Source: CAYRGQ01 sp964444885 (GTDB taxonomy: Bacteria > Bacteroidota > Bacteroidia > Sphingobacteriales > Sphingobacteriaceae). From it: a stretch of DNA of 15,718 nt. The translations under genes were made by a program, and so were the position numbers. This document shows, one piece after another, positions 1-7,416 of this stretch. The stretch spans positions 1 through 15,718 of the forward strand of contig CAYUIZ010000075.1 of assembly GCA_964444885.1 (NCBI GenBank). Reading direction: 5' to 3'. The stretch's first letter is position 1, and every line of letters begins with the position of its first letter. The notes below the pieces were generated by a model that saw only the letters and a program-made list of their open reading frames with translations, was not told the DNA's origin and did no database searches.

Positions 1-55
1 CGCCGTTCACCATAAAAAACCCGGTATTGTTGCGCTTCCAGTCGGGCAATACCGT
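1..55. repeat. 55-bp exact direct repeat, copy 1 (copy 2 at 3209-3263)
   Basis: Bases 1-55 match bases 3209-3263 without a mismatch, in the same orientation. Position 56 is the first difference. The copy begins at the very first base, so its true extent to the left is unknown. Confidence 0.9.
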
Positions 56-79
56 CGCGAGGAAGCCAACTGGATCCAT
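1..79 (-). pseudogene. Fragment resembling the esterase domain of the 3042-4658 gene, cut by the window edge
   Basis: Read on the minus strand from an ATG at 79, this gives a short open frame ending LATVLPDWKRNNTGFFMVNG, the same peptide as residues 464-483 of the deacetylase-esterase at 3042-4658. Nucleotides 1-55 are identical to 3209-3263. In the next two codons (Leu, Ala) the bases differ but the amino acids do not, and then the similarity stops. The upstream 440 or so residues of the esterase are absent; the GH2 stop codon lies only 27 bases upstream of the ATG. The frame is open upstream to a TGA at 110-112, inside the GH2 3' end. This could be a 3' remnant of a duplicated esterase gene, a shortened paralogue, or a misassembly at a contig end. 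The homology is clear; gene status is uncertain because the window ends here. Confidence 0.45.
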
Positions 80-105
80 TGTGTATCGTATTAGCAGGGG
101 TAACG

Positions 106-2874
106 TCAATCAGTGTCTCCTATGACAAATGTGAGGTTTATCCGGATTTTCCCTCCGTGAATTTTTCTACCATCAAATACCGGTGGCATGGACTGCGGTC
201 CGAAGTGTTGTGCCGATTTAAACTTGGTGCCAATTGCATTAATTACGTTTAAAAATGAAATGTCCCCGTCGGGATAGCCCATAGCAGTTCGCACGGGGTC
301 CTTGGGTGCCTGGGGCGTTAAGAGGCGTAAGAATACGTCGTCAGTATGCACGTAAACCTTAAATCCGACCGACTGCCGGCTTTGTATTTTCGCCCAGTAT
401 ACATTGGCATGATATCCTGCGAACTCGGGATATTCATAACCCGACTCGCCGGTGACCGTATTGTTCCGCTCTTTTTCCCATTGCCCAAACGTGGTTCCGC
501 GCATCCGGTTCTTGTAAACGCGATAAGGACCATCACCCATCCATTTCACGCCTCGTACATCATCCTCCGGGTAGGAAAAGGTGATGCCTGCGATCTCCGC
601 ACGCGATTCAGGGGAGTAAGCTACTTCAAGGCCAACCCGCCCATCCGCCGTGATTTTCCAACGGAAATAGTCGTTATTTTCAAACTGAGCCATGACGATA
701 ACCGTATCCGCTTCCCGATGATACGATACGTCTTTCGCGACGTGATTATTGCCTACGATAACCGGCCCGTCCGAAAGCGGCGTCCTTCGGCCATCGTGTA
801 TCATATCTTGCAATGTCCCGTTGGAAGGACTAAAACGCAACAGCACGTTGTCATAGGTGACTTGAATAGCACCGTCGGTTTCATCGATATCGATCTCATG
901 GTGTATGTCCGTAGCTGGGAGTGCGGCCGCCGCCACTTCGCCAGCGCGTTTTATTGGCCAGCTCCACTTGTTAATCTGCCGTCCGGCTGTGTCGATGGCG
1001 TTGATACGAAGCACGTCGTATTGTTGCCAACCGTCGGGTAATGCAACGCGTAATTCCGCGCGTTGTCCCGGGGCTACGGTAATCCGTATGGATTCCGCCT
1101 GTTTCTCGATACCGTTTCCATCTCCGAGCCTGACCCACTCCGCGACGAAATCAACACGGTTCAGGTCGGTATAATGATACCTGTTCTCAATGCGAAACAC
1201 CCCGTCAAAGTGTGCAGTAATGTAGCGCTTTTCGAAATGTACGGGCGACCAAACGTCTTTGATGGTATAATAACTGCCCTCCTTCTCATAATATGGGCCG
1301 AGTATGCCGTCAGGCGCGTGGTTGCCATCCGTATCTAGTTCGCCGTGCCGGTCGGTACGGGCGACGGCTTCATCCTGAAAAACCCATAAGAAAGCGCCCG
1401 CAGCAAGAGGATGCTCCCATATGCGGAGCCAATAATCGTCCAAACCTGCCCCGAGCCCTCCATCATACAGCCCGTGCAGGACTTCGGTAGGGAAAAAGAC
1501 GTGGCGCCGGCTGTACCCGTCAAGCGCTAAGTAATTGTAGTCGATGTAATGGTGTGTGTTAATTAGTCCAAAATCCGACCAAGGATAAATTACTTCACGT
1601 TGTTGAATGTCCAGTCGTTTGAAATGAGGAGTTAATGTTGGGTTTTCCCCGCCTTCGTTGCCGTTTGCCCAGAGGATGATCGAAGGATGGTTCACGTCCC
1701 GATGGATCATTTCAGTTAGCAGCTTCAAACCGACCGTGTCGTCATACGAAGGTGTCTGCCAAGCCGTCAGTTCATTGAGAACGAACAAGCCAAGGGAGTC
1801 GCAGACAGCCAAGAAATGCTTGTCAGGCGGATAATGCGACATCCTGACAGCGTTCATGTTCATATCTTTCATTGCTTCAACTGCCTTGACACTGAGTGCC
1901 TTGGAGGATGTCCGCCCATACTTGGGGTGGAAGGTATGTCGGTTTACCCCTTTCAGCTTGACACGGGTGCCATTCACATAAACGCCATCACTCTCCCTTA
2001 TTTCTACCGTCCGGAAACCGAAACGTTCAATATGTTGGTGAAGTACTGTTCCGGTCGAGGTCAACAACTCCATGACGGCCTCGTAAAGTACCGGTTGCTC
2101 CGGATTCCACGTGCTGTGGCCGTTAACCGAGTGACTGATTCGTGTCACTCCCGGATTGACAGGGAAGGTGTGCGAAACGTCAAGTGGCGTACCGTCCAGC
2201 GCTCGGAAGGCAACACGGACTTGGTGGTCGGTTCGCACAACCCCCGATGTATAAATGTCCGCCCGGAAGGTACCATCTGCCTTAGCATCAATGGCTATTC
2301 GCTTAATGTTCGTCTGTGGTTTTGCCTCGAGGTATACGGGCCGGAATATGCCGCCAAATACCCAGAAATCCGCTTTCCGCTCCGCTCTACTTACTGACTC
2401 GTTGTCGGAATGTTTTTTCACGAGCACTTCCAACTCATTTTCCATTCCTATCCGTAACAGCTTGCTGACATCGTAATTAAACTCATAAAAGGCGCCTTGG
2501 TGGATGGGTCCGGCCAACTGCCCATTAACTTTCACTTCTGCATCGGTCATTACCCCTTCAAAGACGAGCCGAATTTCATGCCCGTCCCATGTTTCAGGCA
2601 CCATAAACCGGTGGCGATACAGCCCCTGTTCGTTCAGTCGGGTATTAAACTCATCATGTCCGTAATTGTAACTTCCAAAGCCTTCCTGCTCCCAGCAGGA
2701 AGGAACGGGTATGGTCGTCCATCTGCCGCTGTTCCTACCCTTGTCGCAATAAAAACCCCAATCTACCCGATGATCAGATCCGGTCCCTGATAAATACTTA
2801 ATTTCGGTTTGCTGACCGTACGCCGTGCTGATTAATAGGAACATCAGGGCGACACTCAATTTTCTGGCTATCAT
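106..2874 (-). CDS. Exported glycoside hydrolase family 2 enzyme, beta-galactosidase type
   Basis: Predicted retaining exo-glycosidase, most likely a beta-galactosidase, working in the periplasm on oligosaccharides. The frame opens with GTG at 2877, but the adjacent ATG at 2874 is the better start: an AAGGA lies about 7 bases upstream. The 922-residue product starts with a signal peptide cut near AYG/QQ (residue 20). Domains in order: sugar-binding jelly roll about 35-185 (SCWEQEGFGSYNYG), immunoglobulin-like domain about 188-288, TIM barrel about 290-550, and a C-terminal beta-sandwich resembling the LacZ small-chain domain about 655-915 (GDGPYRVYKNR). The acid/base is Glu407 in GNEGGENP. 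The nucleophile is probably Glu464 in FFPTEVLHG. It is the last complete gene of the locus, 167 bp after the esterase. GH2 also contains beta-mannosidases and beta-glucuronidases; the layout favours beta-galactosidase, but specificity is inferred. Confidence 0.9.
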   Translation of the reverse strand: MIARKLSVALMFLLISTAYGQQTEIKYLSGTGSDHRVDWGFYCDKGRNSGRWTTIPVPSCWEQEGFGSYNYGHDEFNTRLNEQGLYRHRFMVPETWDGHEIRLVFEGVMTDAEVKVNGQLAGPIHQGAFYEFNYDVSKLLRIGMENELEVLVKKHSDNESVSRAERKADFWVFGGIFRPVYLEAKPQTNIKRIAIDAKADGTFRADIYTSGVVRTDHQVRVAFRALDGTPLDVSHTFPVNPGVTRISHSVNGHSTWNPEQPVLYEAVMELLTSTGTVLHQHIERFGFRTVEIRESDGVYVNGTRVKLKGVNRHTFHPKYGRTSSKALSVKAVEAMKDMNMNAVRMSHYPPDKHFLAVCDSLGLFVLNELTAWQTPSYDDTVGLKLLTEMIHRDVNHPSIILWANGNEGGENPTLTPHFKRLDIQQREVIYPWSDFGLINTHHYIDYNYLALDGYSRRHVFFPTEVLHGLYDGGLGAGLDDYWLRIWEHPLAAGAFLWVFQDEAVARTDRHGELDTDGNHAPDGILGPYYEKEGSYYTIKDVWSPVHFEKRYITAHFDGVFRIENRYHYTDLNRVDFVAEWVRLGDGNGIEKQAESIRITVAPGQRAELRVALPDGWQQYDVLRINAIDTAGRQINKWSWPIKRAGEVAAAALPATDIHHEIDIDETDGAIQVTYDNVLLRFSPSNGTLQDMIHDGRRTPLSDGPVIVGNNHVAKDVSYHREADTVIVMAQFENNDYFRWKITADGRVGLEVAYSPESRAEIAGITFSYPEDDVRGVKWMGDGPYRVYKNRMRGTTFGQWEKERNNTVTGESGYEYPEFAGYHANVYWAKIQSRQSVGFKVYVHTDDVFLRLLTPQAPKDPVRTAMGYPDGDISFLNVINAIGTKFKSAQHFGPQSMPPVFDGRKIHGGKIRINLTFVIGDTD

Positions 2875-3041
2875 CACGCTTCCTTACTATGGTTCGGTTT
2901 ATAACTTATAATGCTAACAATTAACCTACTGTCACACAAAGCCTCGGCGAGCGTTAGTGTGCTCAACAGATTATTCCGTCGCGCTTCAAAAGCATGCTGT
3001 CGGGTGCCAATGGATAAGCGGGCGCCCCATCCGGATCAGGA

Positions 3042-4658
3042 CTAGTTGCCTAGGTGCTTTCCAATGAATGACAGCAATTGACTTACCGAGCGTTCGTAAT
3101 AATGCCCCAGGTTATGGCCTGTATTCTCCAGTACCACCAACTCATGGCTCAAGCCAGTATCACGCAACATCGTGGCGAATTCCAAAAATGCATCCGGCCG
3201 GTCGCTGTCGCCGTTCACCATAAAAAACCCGGTATTGTTGCGCTTCCAGTCGGGCAATACCGTAGCCAGCTGCTGCTTGGCCTCGTCATTTGCCAAGCGG
3301 AGGCCTCCGCCCATGCTGCCCACCACGCAGAACAGCTGGGGATACGCGGTGGCAAGGTGCACGCTGCCCGATCCGCCCATGGAAAAGCCGACGACGGCAC
3401 GGTTTGCTCCGTCGCCCACGGTTCGGAATTCACGGTCTACATGCGGTATAAGCTCCTCGATAATCATTTTTTCGACATCCCCCCGATAGCCGCTCCTGCC
3501 CCCGTTGGGGAACACGCAGATCGCAGGCGGCAGGTTGCCGGCCTCGATTGCCTTCTCGACCCACGATGAAAAGCCTCCCGCATCGGCAGACTCATTTCCG
3601 CCCATTCCGTGCAGAAAATAAATGACCGGGTACCGTTGCTCCGCCTCTGGCTGATATCCGGGGGGCAGCCATACGGAAAAACCGACATTGTGCCCCAATG
3701 CCTTGCTCGGCAAGACGTGATGGCGTAGCCCCGGCGCAGCGGGAATATCAGGATTAATCCACCTGACAGGCGGCCGCGGTGCAGCACCCGTGCGTGCCCC
3801 GCGCGCGGGCTCTGCCAGGCGTAGGTCGCGGTATGAGATTAATTGAATTCCCTGATCGTCCACCTTTTGCAGCACAGCGGAATCAACGAATGCGGCTAAC
3901 ACACCCGCGCGGTCTTCCGCTACGTTTTCGTAACCGACGTGCCCCATGCCCTGTGATTCCAAATCGTCGTAAGCGGGGTGTTCGACCAGCAGATACGTAC
4001 CGGGAGCCAACCGGTCGAGCTCGCGGAGCAAGTTGGCTGTTTTGGCCGTCGCTGACACGTCACTACCACTCCAAGCGGGGAAACGCAAAACCTCGGTTTC
4101 GTTGACGGACAAACCGTATTCGGTGGCGAGCCTGTGCAACAGGGCTTTCGTCGTGTCGGAGAAACTCAGGCACCCCATGTGTTCCGACAAATGGCTAACG
4201 TGCGGTATGCGCCGCAAGCCGAGCTCGATTTGGGCGCGCAATTCAGCCTCGATCTCGTCAATATCCCACGAACGCTCAACGATACTATTCGGCTGGGGCA
4301 ATGTTTGGTTTGCCCATACGAAGGGCAGGAAATAGCCGCTGTCGTCTGTGATGCTGGGGCAATGGGTTAAGGGTCGCCATTTCACGCCTGTCCACTCGCT
4401 GGTGAGCGTGAGATGGATGCCTACATCAAGGTCGGGTCTGTCGCGAAGCAGTATTGCGGCCTCTTCAAACCAGGCACCGGGTACCATGACTTCGACGGAG
4501 CGCACGATTCCTTTTTCAAACGCCTCGATAGCGGCGAAGTTGGCCGACCGCGAGGCGCCCATATCATCAGCGCGCACCAACAGCCGAATGGCATCGTCCT
4601 GCGCGTTGACGGACGAACAGCCCAACAATGCGATCAAAACAAGAGTTAATTGCTTCAT
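3042..4658 (-). CDS. Two-domain exported enzyme: YdjC/ChbG-like deacetylase fused to a CE1-like esterase
   Basis: A 538-residue protein with two predicted hydrolase domains. Residues 1-20 form a signal peptide (cut near VNA/QD); Cys14 in LLGC could instead be a lipobox. Residues about 22-278 resemble YdjC/ChbG carbohydrate deacetylases: RADDMGASRSAN carries the paired aspartates 31-32, GIHLTL carries His82, HVSHLSEHMG carries His156 and His160, and VEHPAYDD carries His227, all plausible metal or catalytic positions. An Ala/Pro/Arg-rich linker (about 280-300) joins an alpha/beta-hydrolase esterase domain (about 305-538) with nucleophile Ser426 in GFSMGGS, an acidic residue at Asp484 or Asp486, and His515 in TGHNLGH. 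The start lies 24 bp after the GH5 stop, suggesting cotranscription. The fusion would let one protein remove two kinds of acyl group, such as N- or O-acetyl and acetyl or feruloyl esters; the substrates are inferred. Confidence 0.85.
   Translation of the reverse strand: MKQLTLVLIALLGCSSVNAQDDAIRLLVRADDMGASRSANFAAIEAFEKGIVRSVEVMVPGAWFEEAAILLRDRPDLDVGIHLTLTSEWTGVKWRPLTHCPSITDDSGYFLPFVWANQTLPQPNSIVERSWDIDEIEAELRAQIELGLRRIPHVSHLSEHMGCLSFSDTTKALLHRLATEYGLSVNETEVLRFPAWSGSDVSATAKTANLLRELDRLAPGTYLLVEHPAYDDLESQGMGHVGYENVAEDRAGVLAAFVDSAVLQKVDDQGIQLISYRDLRLAEPARGARTGAAPRPPVRWINPDIPAAPGLRHHVLPSKALGHNVGFSVWLPPGYQPEAEQRYPVIYFLHGMGGNESADAGGFSSWVEKAIEAGNLPPAICVFPNGGRSGYRGDVEKMIIEELIPHVDREFRTVGDGANRAVVGFSMGGSGSVHLATAYPQLFCVVGSMGGGLRLANDEAKQQLATVLPDWKRNNTGFFMVNGDSDRPDAFLEFATMLRDTGLSHELVVLENTGHNLGHYYERSVSQLLSFIGKHLGN
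3209..3263. repeat. 55-bp exact direct repeat, copy 2 (inside the esterase gene)
   Basis: This is the matching copy of bases 1-55. It codes for residues Thr466 to Gly483 of the deacetylase-esterase, the strand just before the predicted catalytic acidic residue. Because it lies in conserved coding sequence, the likely source is duplication of the esterase gene or part of it. Confidence 0.9.
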
Positions 4659-4682
4659 TTCTTCTGGTTTTTTGTGTGAAAA

Positions 4683-5852
4683 TCAATATCGCTGGAGCAG
4701 GGTAAGCAGCTTGCGGTCTAGCTGATGGCCGTGCCAATCTTCATAAGCCACATCCTTCCGCCCTGAGTCGAGCAATCCGAACGTGCCCCGAAAATTCCAC
4801 AACCCCCATCCAATCCCGTGGGATGTGAGAATATCCGGCTGATCGTCAAACCAAGCTAGGAAAACCTCGTGAGGAGTCTCATTAAAACAACCGCATTCAC
4901 CGCAATGCACGCCCACGCCTTGGCCAAGCAAGTCTATCCAGGGCTGGTAAAACGCCTCCAGCGATTCGCGGTTAAACGTTTTTCCGTCGATGACACCGGG
5001 CCAAACCGGCAGTGGCGCATCATCGGGGTTTTTCCATACCCACCCAGCCCGGTAGTGCGAAACATAGTGGGGGTAATAGCCCCTGCAGCTCTGTCCAATT
5101 GGCAAGTCTGCGAGTTCGGGAATAACGAGCGAGCCGCCATGGTTGCCATCAGCAATCACTAGCCGGCCTTCTCCCTCCCGATGAATCACGTCCAAGCAGC
5201 CTTTTGCCACCTTGCGATAAATATCGCCGGGAATCGGTTTTGTCGGGGCATACTGATCGTTCATATCCTCTTTAAAACACGGTTCGTTAACCAAATCGAA
5301 GCTCAGTAGCTCGGGCGAGAAGTGCCTTAGCCGCTTTGCCCACATGGACCAATGCGTGTAAAAAGCCTCCTGTGCGTCGCTGTCCTTCCATAAGTTGAAA
5401 GGCTCGTGAAAACCGGCGTTGATACAGAATCCCGGCGCACGGTGCAAATTCATGCTTACATGCAACCCGTATTTATTGGCGAGGAGGATCGTGGCCTCAA
5501 TGGCGTCCACGGCTTCCTCGCGGAATAGCACGGTTTCTTCAGGTGTAATCGGAACACCTTTGTCCGCATCATAGGTCAGGTAACACGGGTACGACATCGG
5601 AATACGGACAAAATCAAACCCCCAATCGGCCATCCACTGAAAATCGCGATCCAAGGTGGCCTGCCGTTCGGGCGAAGTACGGTATTGCCGCGGGCGGTAG
5701 AATTCGAGGATATTGAAGCCGCGCCATCGGGGAAGCCGATTGCGTGGTTTGGTTACGGACTGCGCGCTAAGCCAGTCCGGCAAGGCAGCGACTGCGAGCC
5801 CCGTCGCCGCGGTGGCGATAAAACCACGTCTGTCTATTTCGCTCATAGTCAT
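4683..5852 (-). CDS. Glycoside hydrolase family 5 enzyme with a twin-arginine signal
   Basis: Predicted retaining beta-glycosidase of the cellulase fold, 389 residues. The N-terminus has DRRGFI (Arg8-Arg9) followed by an alanine-rich hydrophobic stretch to about residue 30, a twin-arginine translocation signal that would send a folded protein to the periplasm. A single TIM barrel fills about 40-389. Family landmarks are WRGFN, Arg83 in FVRIPM, His137 in NLHRAPG, acid/base Glu190 in LVNEP, PHYVSHY (260-267), nucleophile Glu319 in CGECGC, and Trp349/Trp352 in GWGLWNF. ATG at 5852 or the in-frame ATG at 5846 could be the start. Only 3 bases separate it from the GH30 stop, so translation is probably coupled. 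Several cysteines sit next to the catalytic glutamates. GH5 covers glucanases, mannanases, xylanases and exo-enzymes, so specificity is open. Confidence 0.9.
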   Translation of the reverse strand: MTMSEIDRRGFIATAATGLAVAALPDWLSAQSVTKPRNRLPRWRGFNILEFYRPRQYRTSPERQATLDRDFQWMADWGFDFVRIPMSYPCYLTYDADKGVPITPEETVLFREEAVDAIEATILLANKYGLHVSMNLHRAPGFCINAGFHEPFNLWKDSDAQEAFYTHWSMWAKRLRHFSPELLSFDLVNEPCFKEDMNDQYAPTKPIPGDIYRKVAKGCLDVIHREGEGRLVIADGNHGGSLVIPELADLPIGQSCRGYYPHYVSHYRAGWVWKNPDDAPLPVWPGVIDGKTFNRESLEAFYQPWIDLLGQGVGVHCGECGCFNETPHEVFLAWFDDQPDILTSHGIGWGLWNFRGTFGLLDSGRKDVAYEDWHGHQLDRKLLTLLQRY

Positions 5853-5855
5853 ACG

Positions 5856-7307
5856 TTATAATGGATTTCCACCCGCTTGGAGCGTTACGATACTTTTTCC
5901 GGGCAATACGAACCCTTTACCGTTCGCCGTCACTTTGGATATGAGCGTGCAATATTCTGAATTGGAATGACTGGAACGATACATATCAAATTCTGTTGGT
6001 AATCCGTCGCCTTTCAACGTGATAGTCTTAGATTCACCGGCGTTAATGATGACTACGGTCGTCGTACCTTTTTGCGGGTGCGTGAATGCTGTGGTAAATA
6101 TATTTTCGTCGGCTGACTCAGCCGCGATGCGAATAGCACCTGGACGGATATAGCGAAAGAAATGCTTTGAAACATGGTACTTCGTGCCTGTTGTGACGCC
6201 ATTCATCAGGCTGTAATTTCCAATTTCGGCTAGCTCACTGCCCTGCCACCAGACCCAGGCGTTTATCTGCCCGTAGTTCAATGCAGCTATCATGTCCAGA
6301 CCCAAGCCTAACGCGCCAGTTCTATCGGTTACGGTTTCCCAATTCTCGCTGTATCCCGACGTTTCCGACATCCAGACCTTTTTATCCATGGGAATAGCAA
6401 ATTGTTCGGTGTGGTTTTGCCACATCTGAACCAATTCAGACCCAGAACTAGGCAAAACGCCATCACTGTAGCCGTGCACCGCGAGGATGTCCAGGTTGGC
6501 CGCCGCAGCGGGATTAGCCTTGATCGCCGAATGATAAAACCAACGCCAATTGTTTTCCTTACCTTCCATGGCCAGCATATGTTCAGCTCCGAAAATCTGG
6601 ATGTTCGGATTCGCTACCTTAACTTTCGGGACAACATTGATCAACAGATCATTGTACCAGTAGGTGGTATAGGTACACGAATTGAAATACTGACTAAAAG
6701 CAGGCTCATTTTGTAAACTCAAGGCATACAGGTCAATTCCTAATTCCTTGTACAGCCCAATATGTTCATTGAGGTAGTCTGCGTACTCACCGTATTTGTT
6801 TGGATTCAATGTGCCCCCGTCCTTAGTTGTTACGTTTGGGTCTTCCCAACGCGTGGCCTCGGCATCCCCCGCCCAAGCGAAAGTCGAAGCCCACTTCAAA
6901 TGCGCCGGAGGGCTCCACACGGAAGCGATAAATTTCAACGGGACGCTATACTGGTCTGCTTTTGCTTTCAGTCCGGCGACAACGGGTAGTTGTTTTGCCC
7001 AATCCCCATCTTGATTAGCCGTGGGAATTGCAGGAGGATAGAGCTCCGAGCGCCAGATCGTAATTCCTAAGTCGCTGATTATTTTGTCGCCCCAAGCGGC
7101 GTCCCACATATCTTGCCGCCACCAGACGTCCTTGGCTCCAAAGAAACCGAAACCGTCTATCGTTTGAAACGTCGTGCCGCGATCAATGGAAATGGTTACC
7201 GCTGGTAGCTCATCAGTTTCCTCCTCCGGCAAATCGACGACGTCTTTACAGCCCATAATGCAAACTGCCCCTGCGAGCACGAGATAAAAATATTTATAGT
7301 CCATCAT
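5856..7307 (-). CDS. Glycoside hydrolase family 30 lipoprotein
   Basis: A 483-residue predicted retaining endo- or exo-glycosidase. The N-terminus is a lipoprotein signal with lipobox IMGC (Cys20), followed by KDVVDLPEEETDE. An acidic stretch of this kind after the cysteine resembles Bacteroidota signals that place lipoproteins on the cell surface. The TIM barrel (about 45-375) begins with QTIDGFGFFGAKDVWW, carries acid/base Glu201 in LQNEPAF and nucleophile Glu315 in WMSETSGYSE, and has aromatic stretches such as WVWWQGSE. A beta-sandwich typical of GH30 follows (about 380-480). The family includes glucuronoxylanases, beta-1,6-glucanases and beta-1,6-galactanases. I cannot assign the subfamily; beta-1,6-galactanase is one idea, given the GH2 enzyme downstream. 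Two ATG codons stand in tandem at 7307 and 7304. The preceding gene ends 109 bp upstream. Confidence 0.88.
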   Translation of the reverse strand: MMDYKYFYLVLAGAVCIMGCKDVVDLPEEETDELPAVTISIDRGTTFQTIDGFGFFGAKDVWWRQDMWDAAWGDKIISDLGITIWRSELYPPAIPTANQDGDWAKQLPVVAGLKAKADQYSVPLKFIASVWSPPAHLKWASTFAWAGDAEATRWEDPNVTTKDGGTLNPNKYGEYADYLNEHIGLYKELGIDLYALSLQNEPAFSQYFNSCTYTTYWYNDLLINVVPKVKVANPNIQIFGAEHMLAMEGKENNWRWFYHSAIKANPAAAANLDILAVHGYSDGVLPSSGSELVQMWQNHTEQFAIPMDKKVWMSETSGYSENWETVTDRTGALGLGLDMIAALNYGQINAWVWWQGSELAEIGNYSLMNGVTTGTKYHVSKHFFRYIRPGAIRIAAESADENIFTTAFTHPQKGTTTVVIINAGESKTITLKGDGLPTEFDMYRSSHSNSEYCTLISKVTANGKGFVLPGKSIVTLQAGGNPL

Positions 7308-7416
7308 AATTTAATTAGTAAATGATTTGAGATTGCCTCTAGATTTGCATCATTAGGTTACAATTAACGTAGATGGCGAACACAATTGCTTTGGCAGACA
7401 AGACTTTTTTTTCAAA

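Noticed and set aside
346..1041. Long plus-strand open frame of 231 codons
   Set aside because: It lies entirely within the GH2 gene on the opposite strand, has no recognisable domain, and reads as antisense of well-conserved GH2 sequence.
2899..2911. TTATAA-C-TTATAA inverted/direct repeat upstream of the GH2 gene as an operator or promoter
   Set aside because: TTATAA is self-complementary and AT-rich, so a double copy is weak evidence. No good match to the Bacteroidota -33/-7 consensus (TTTG and TAnnTTTG) stands at proper spacing.
3020..3036. GGGCGCCC and ATCCGGAT palindromes just after the esterase gene
   Set aside because: They are short self-complementary words without a loop or a following U-tract, and do not form a convincing terminator.
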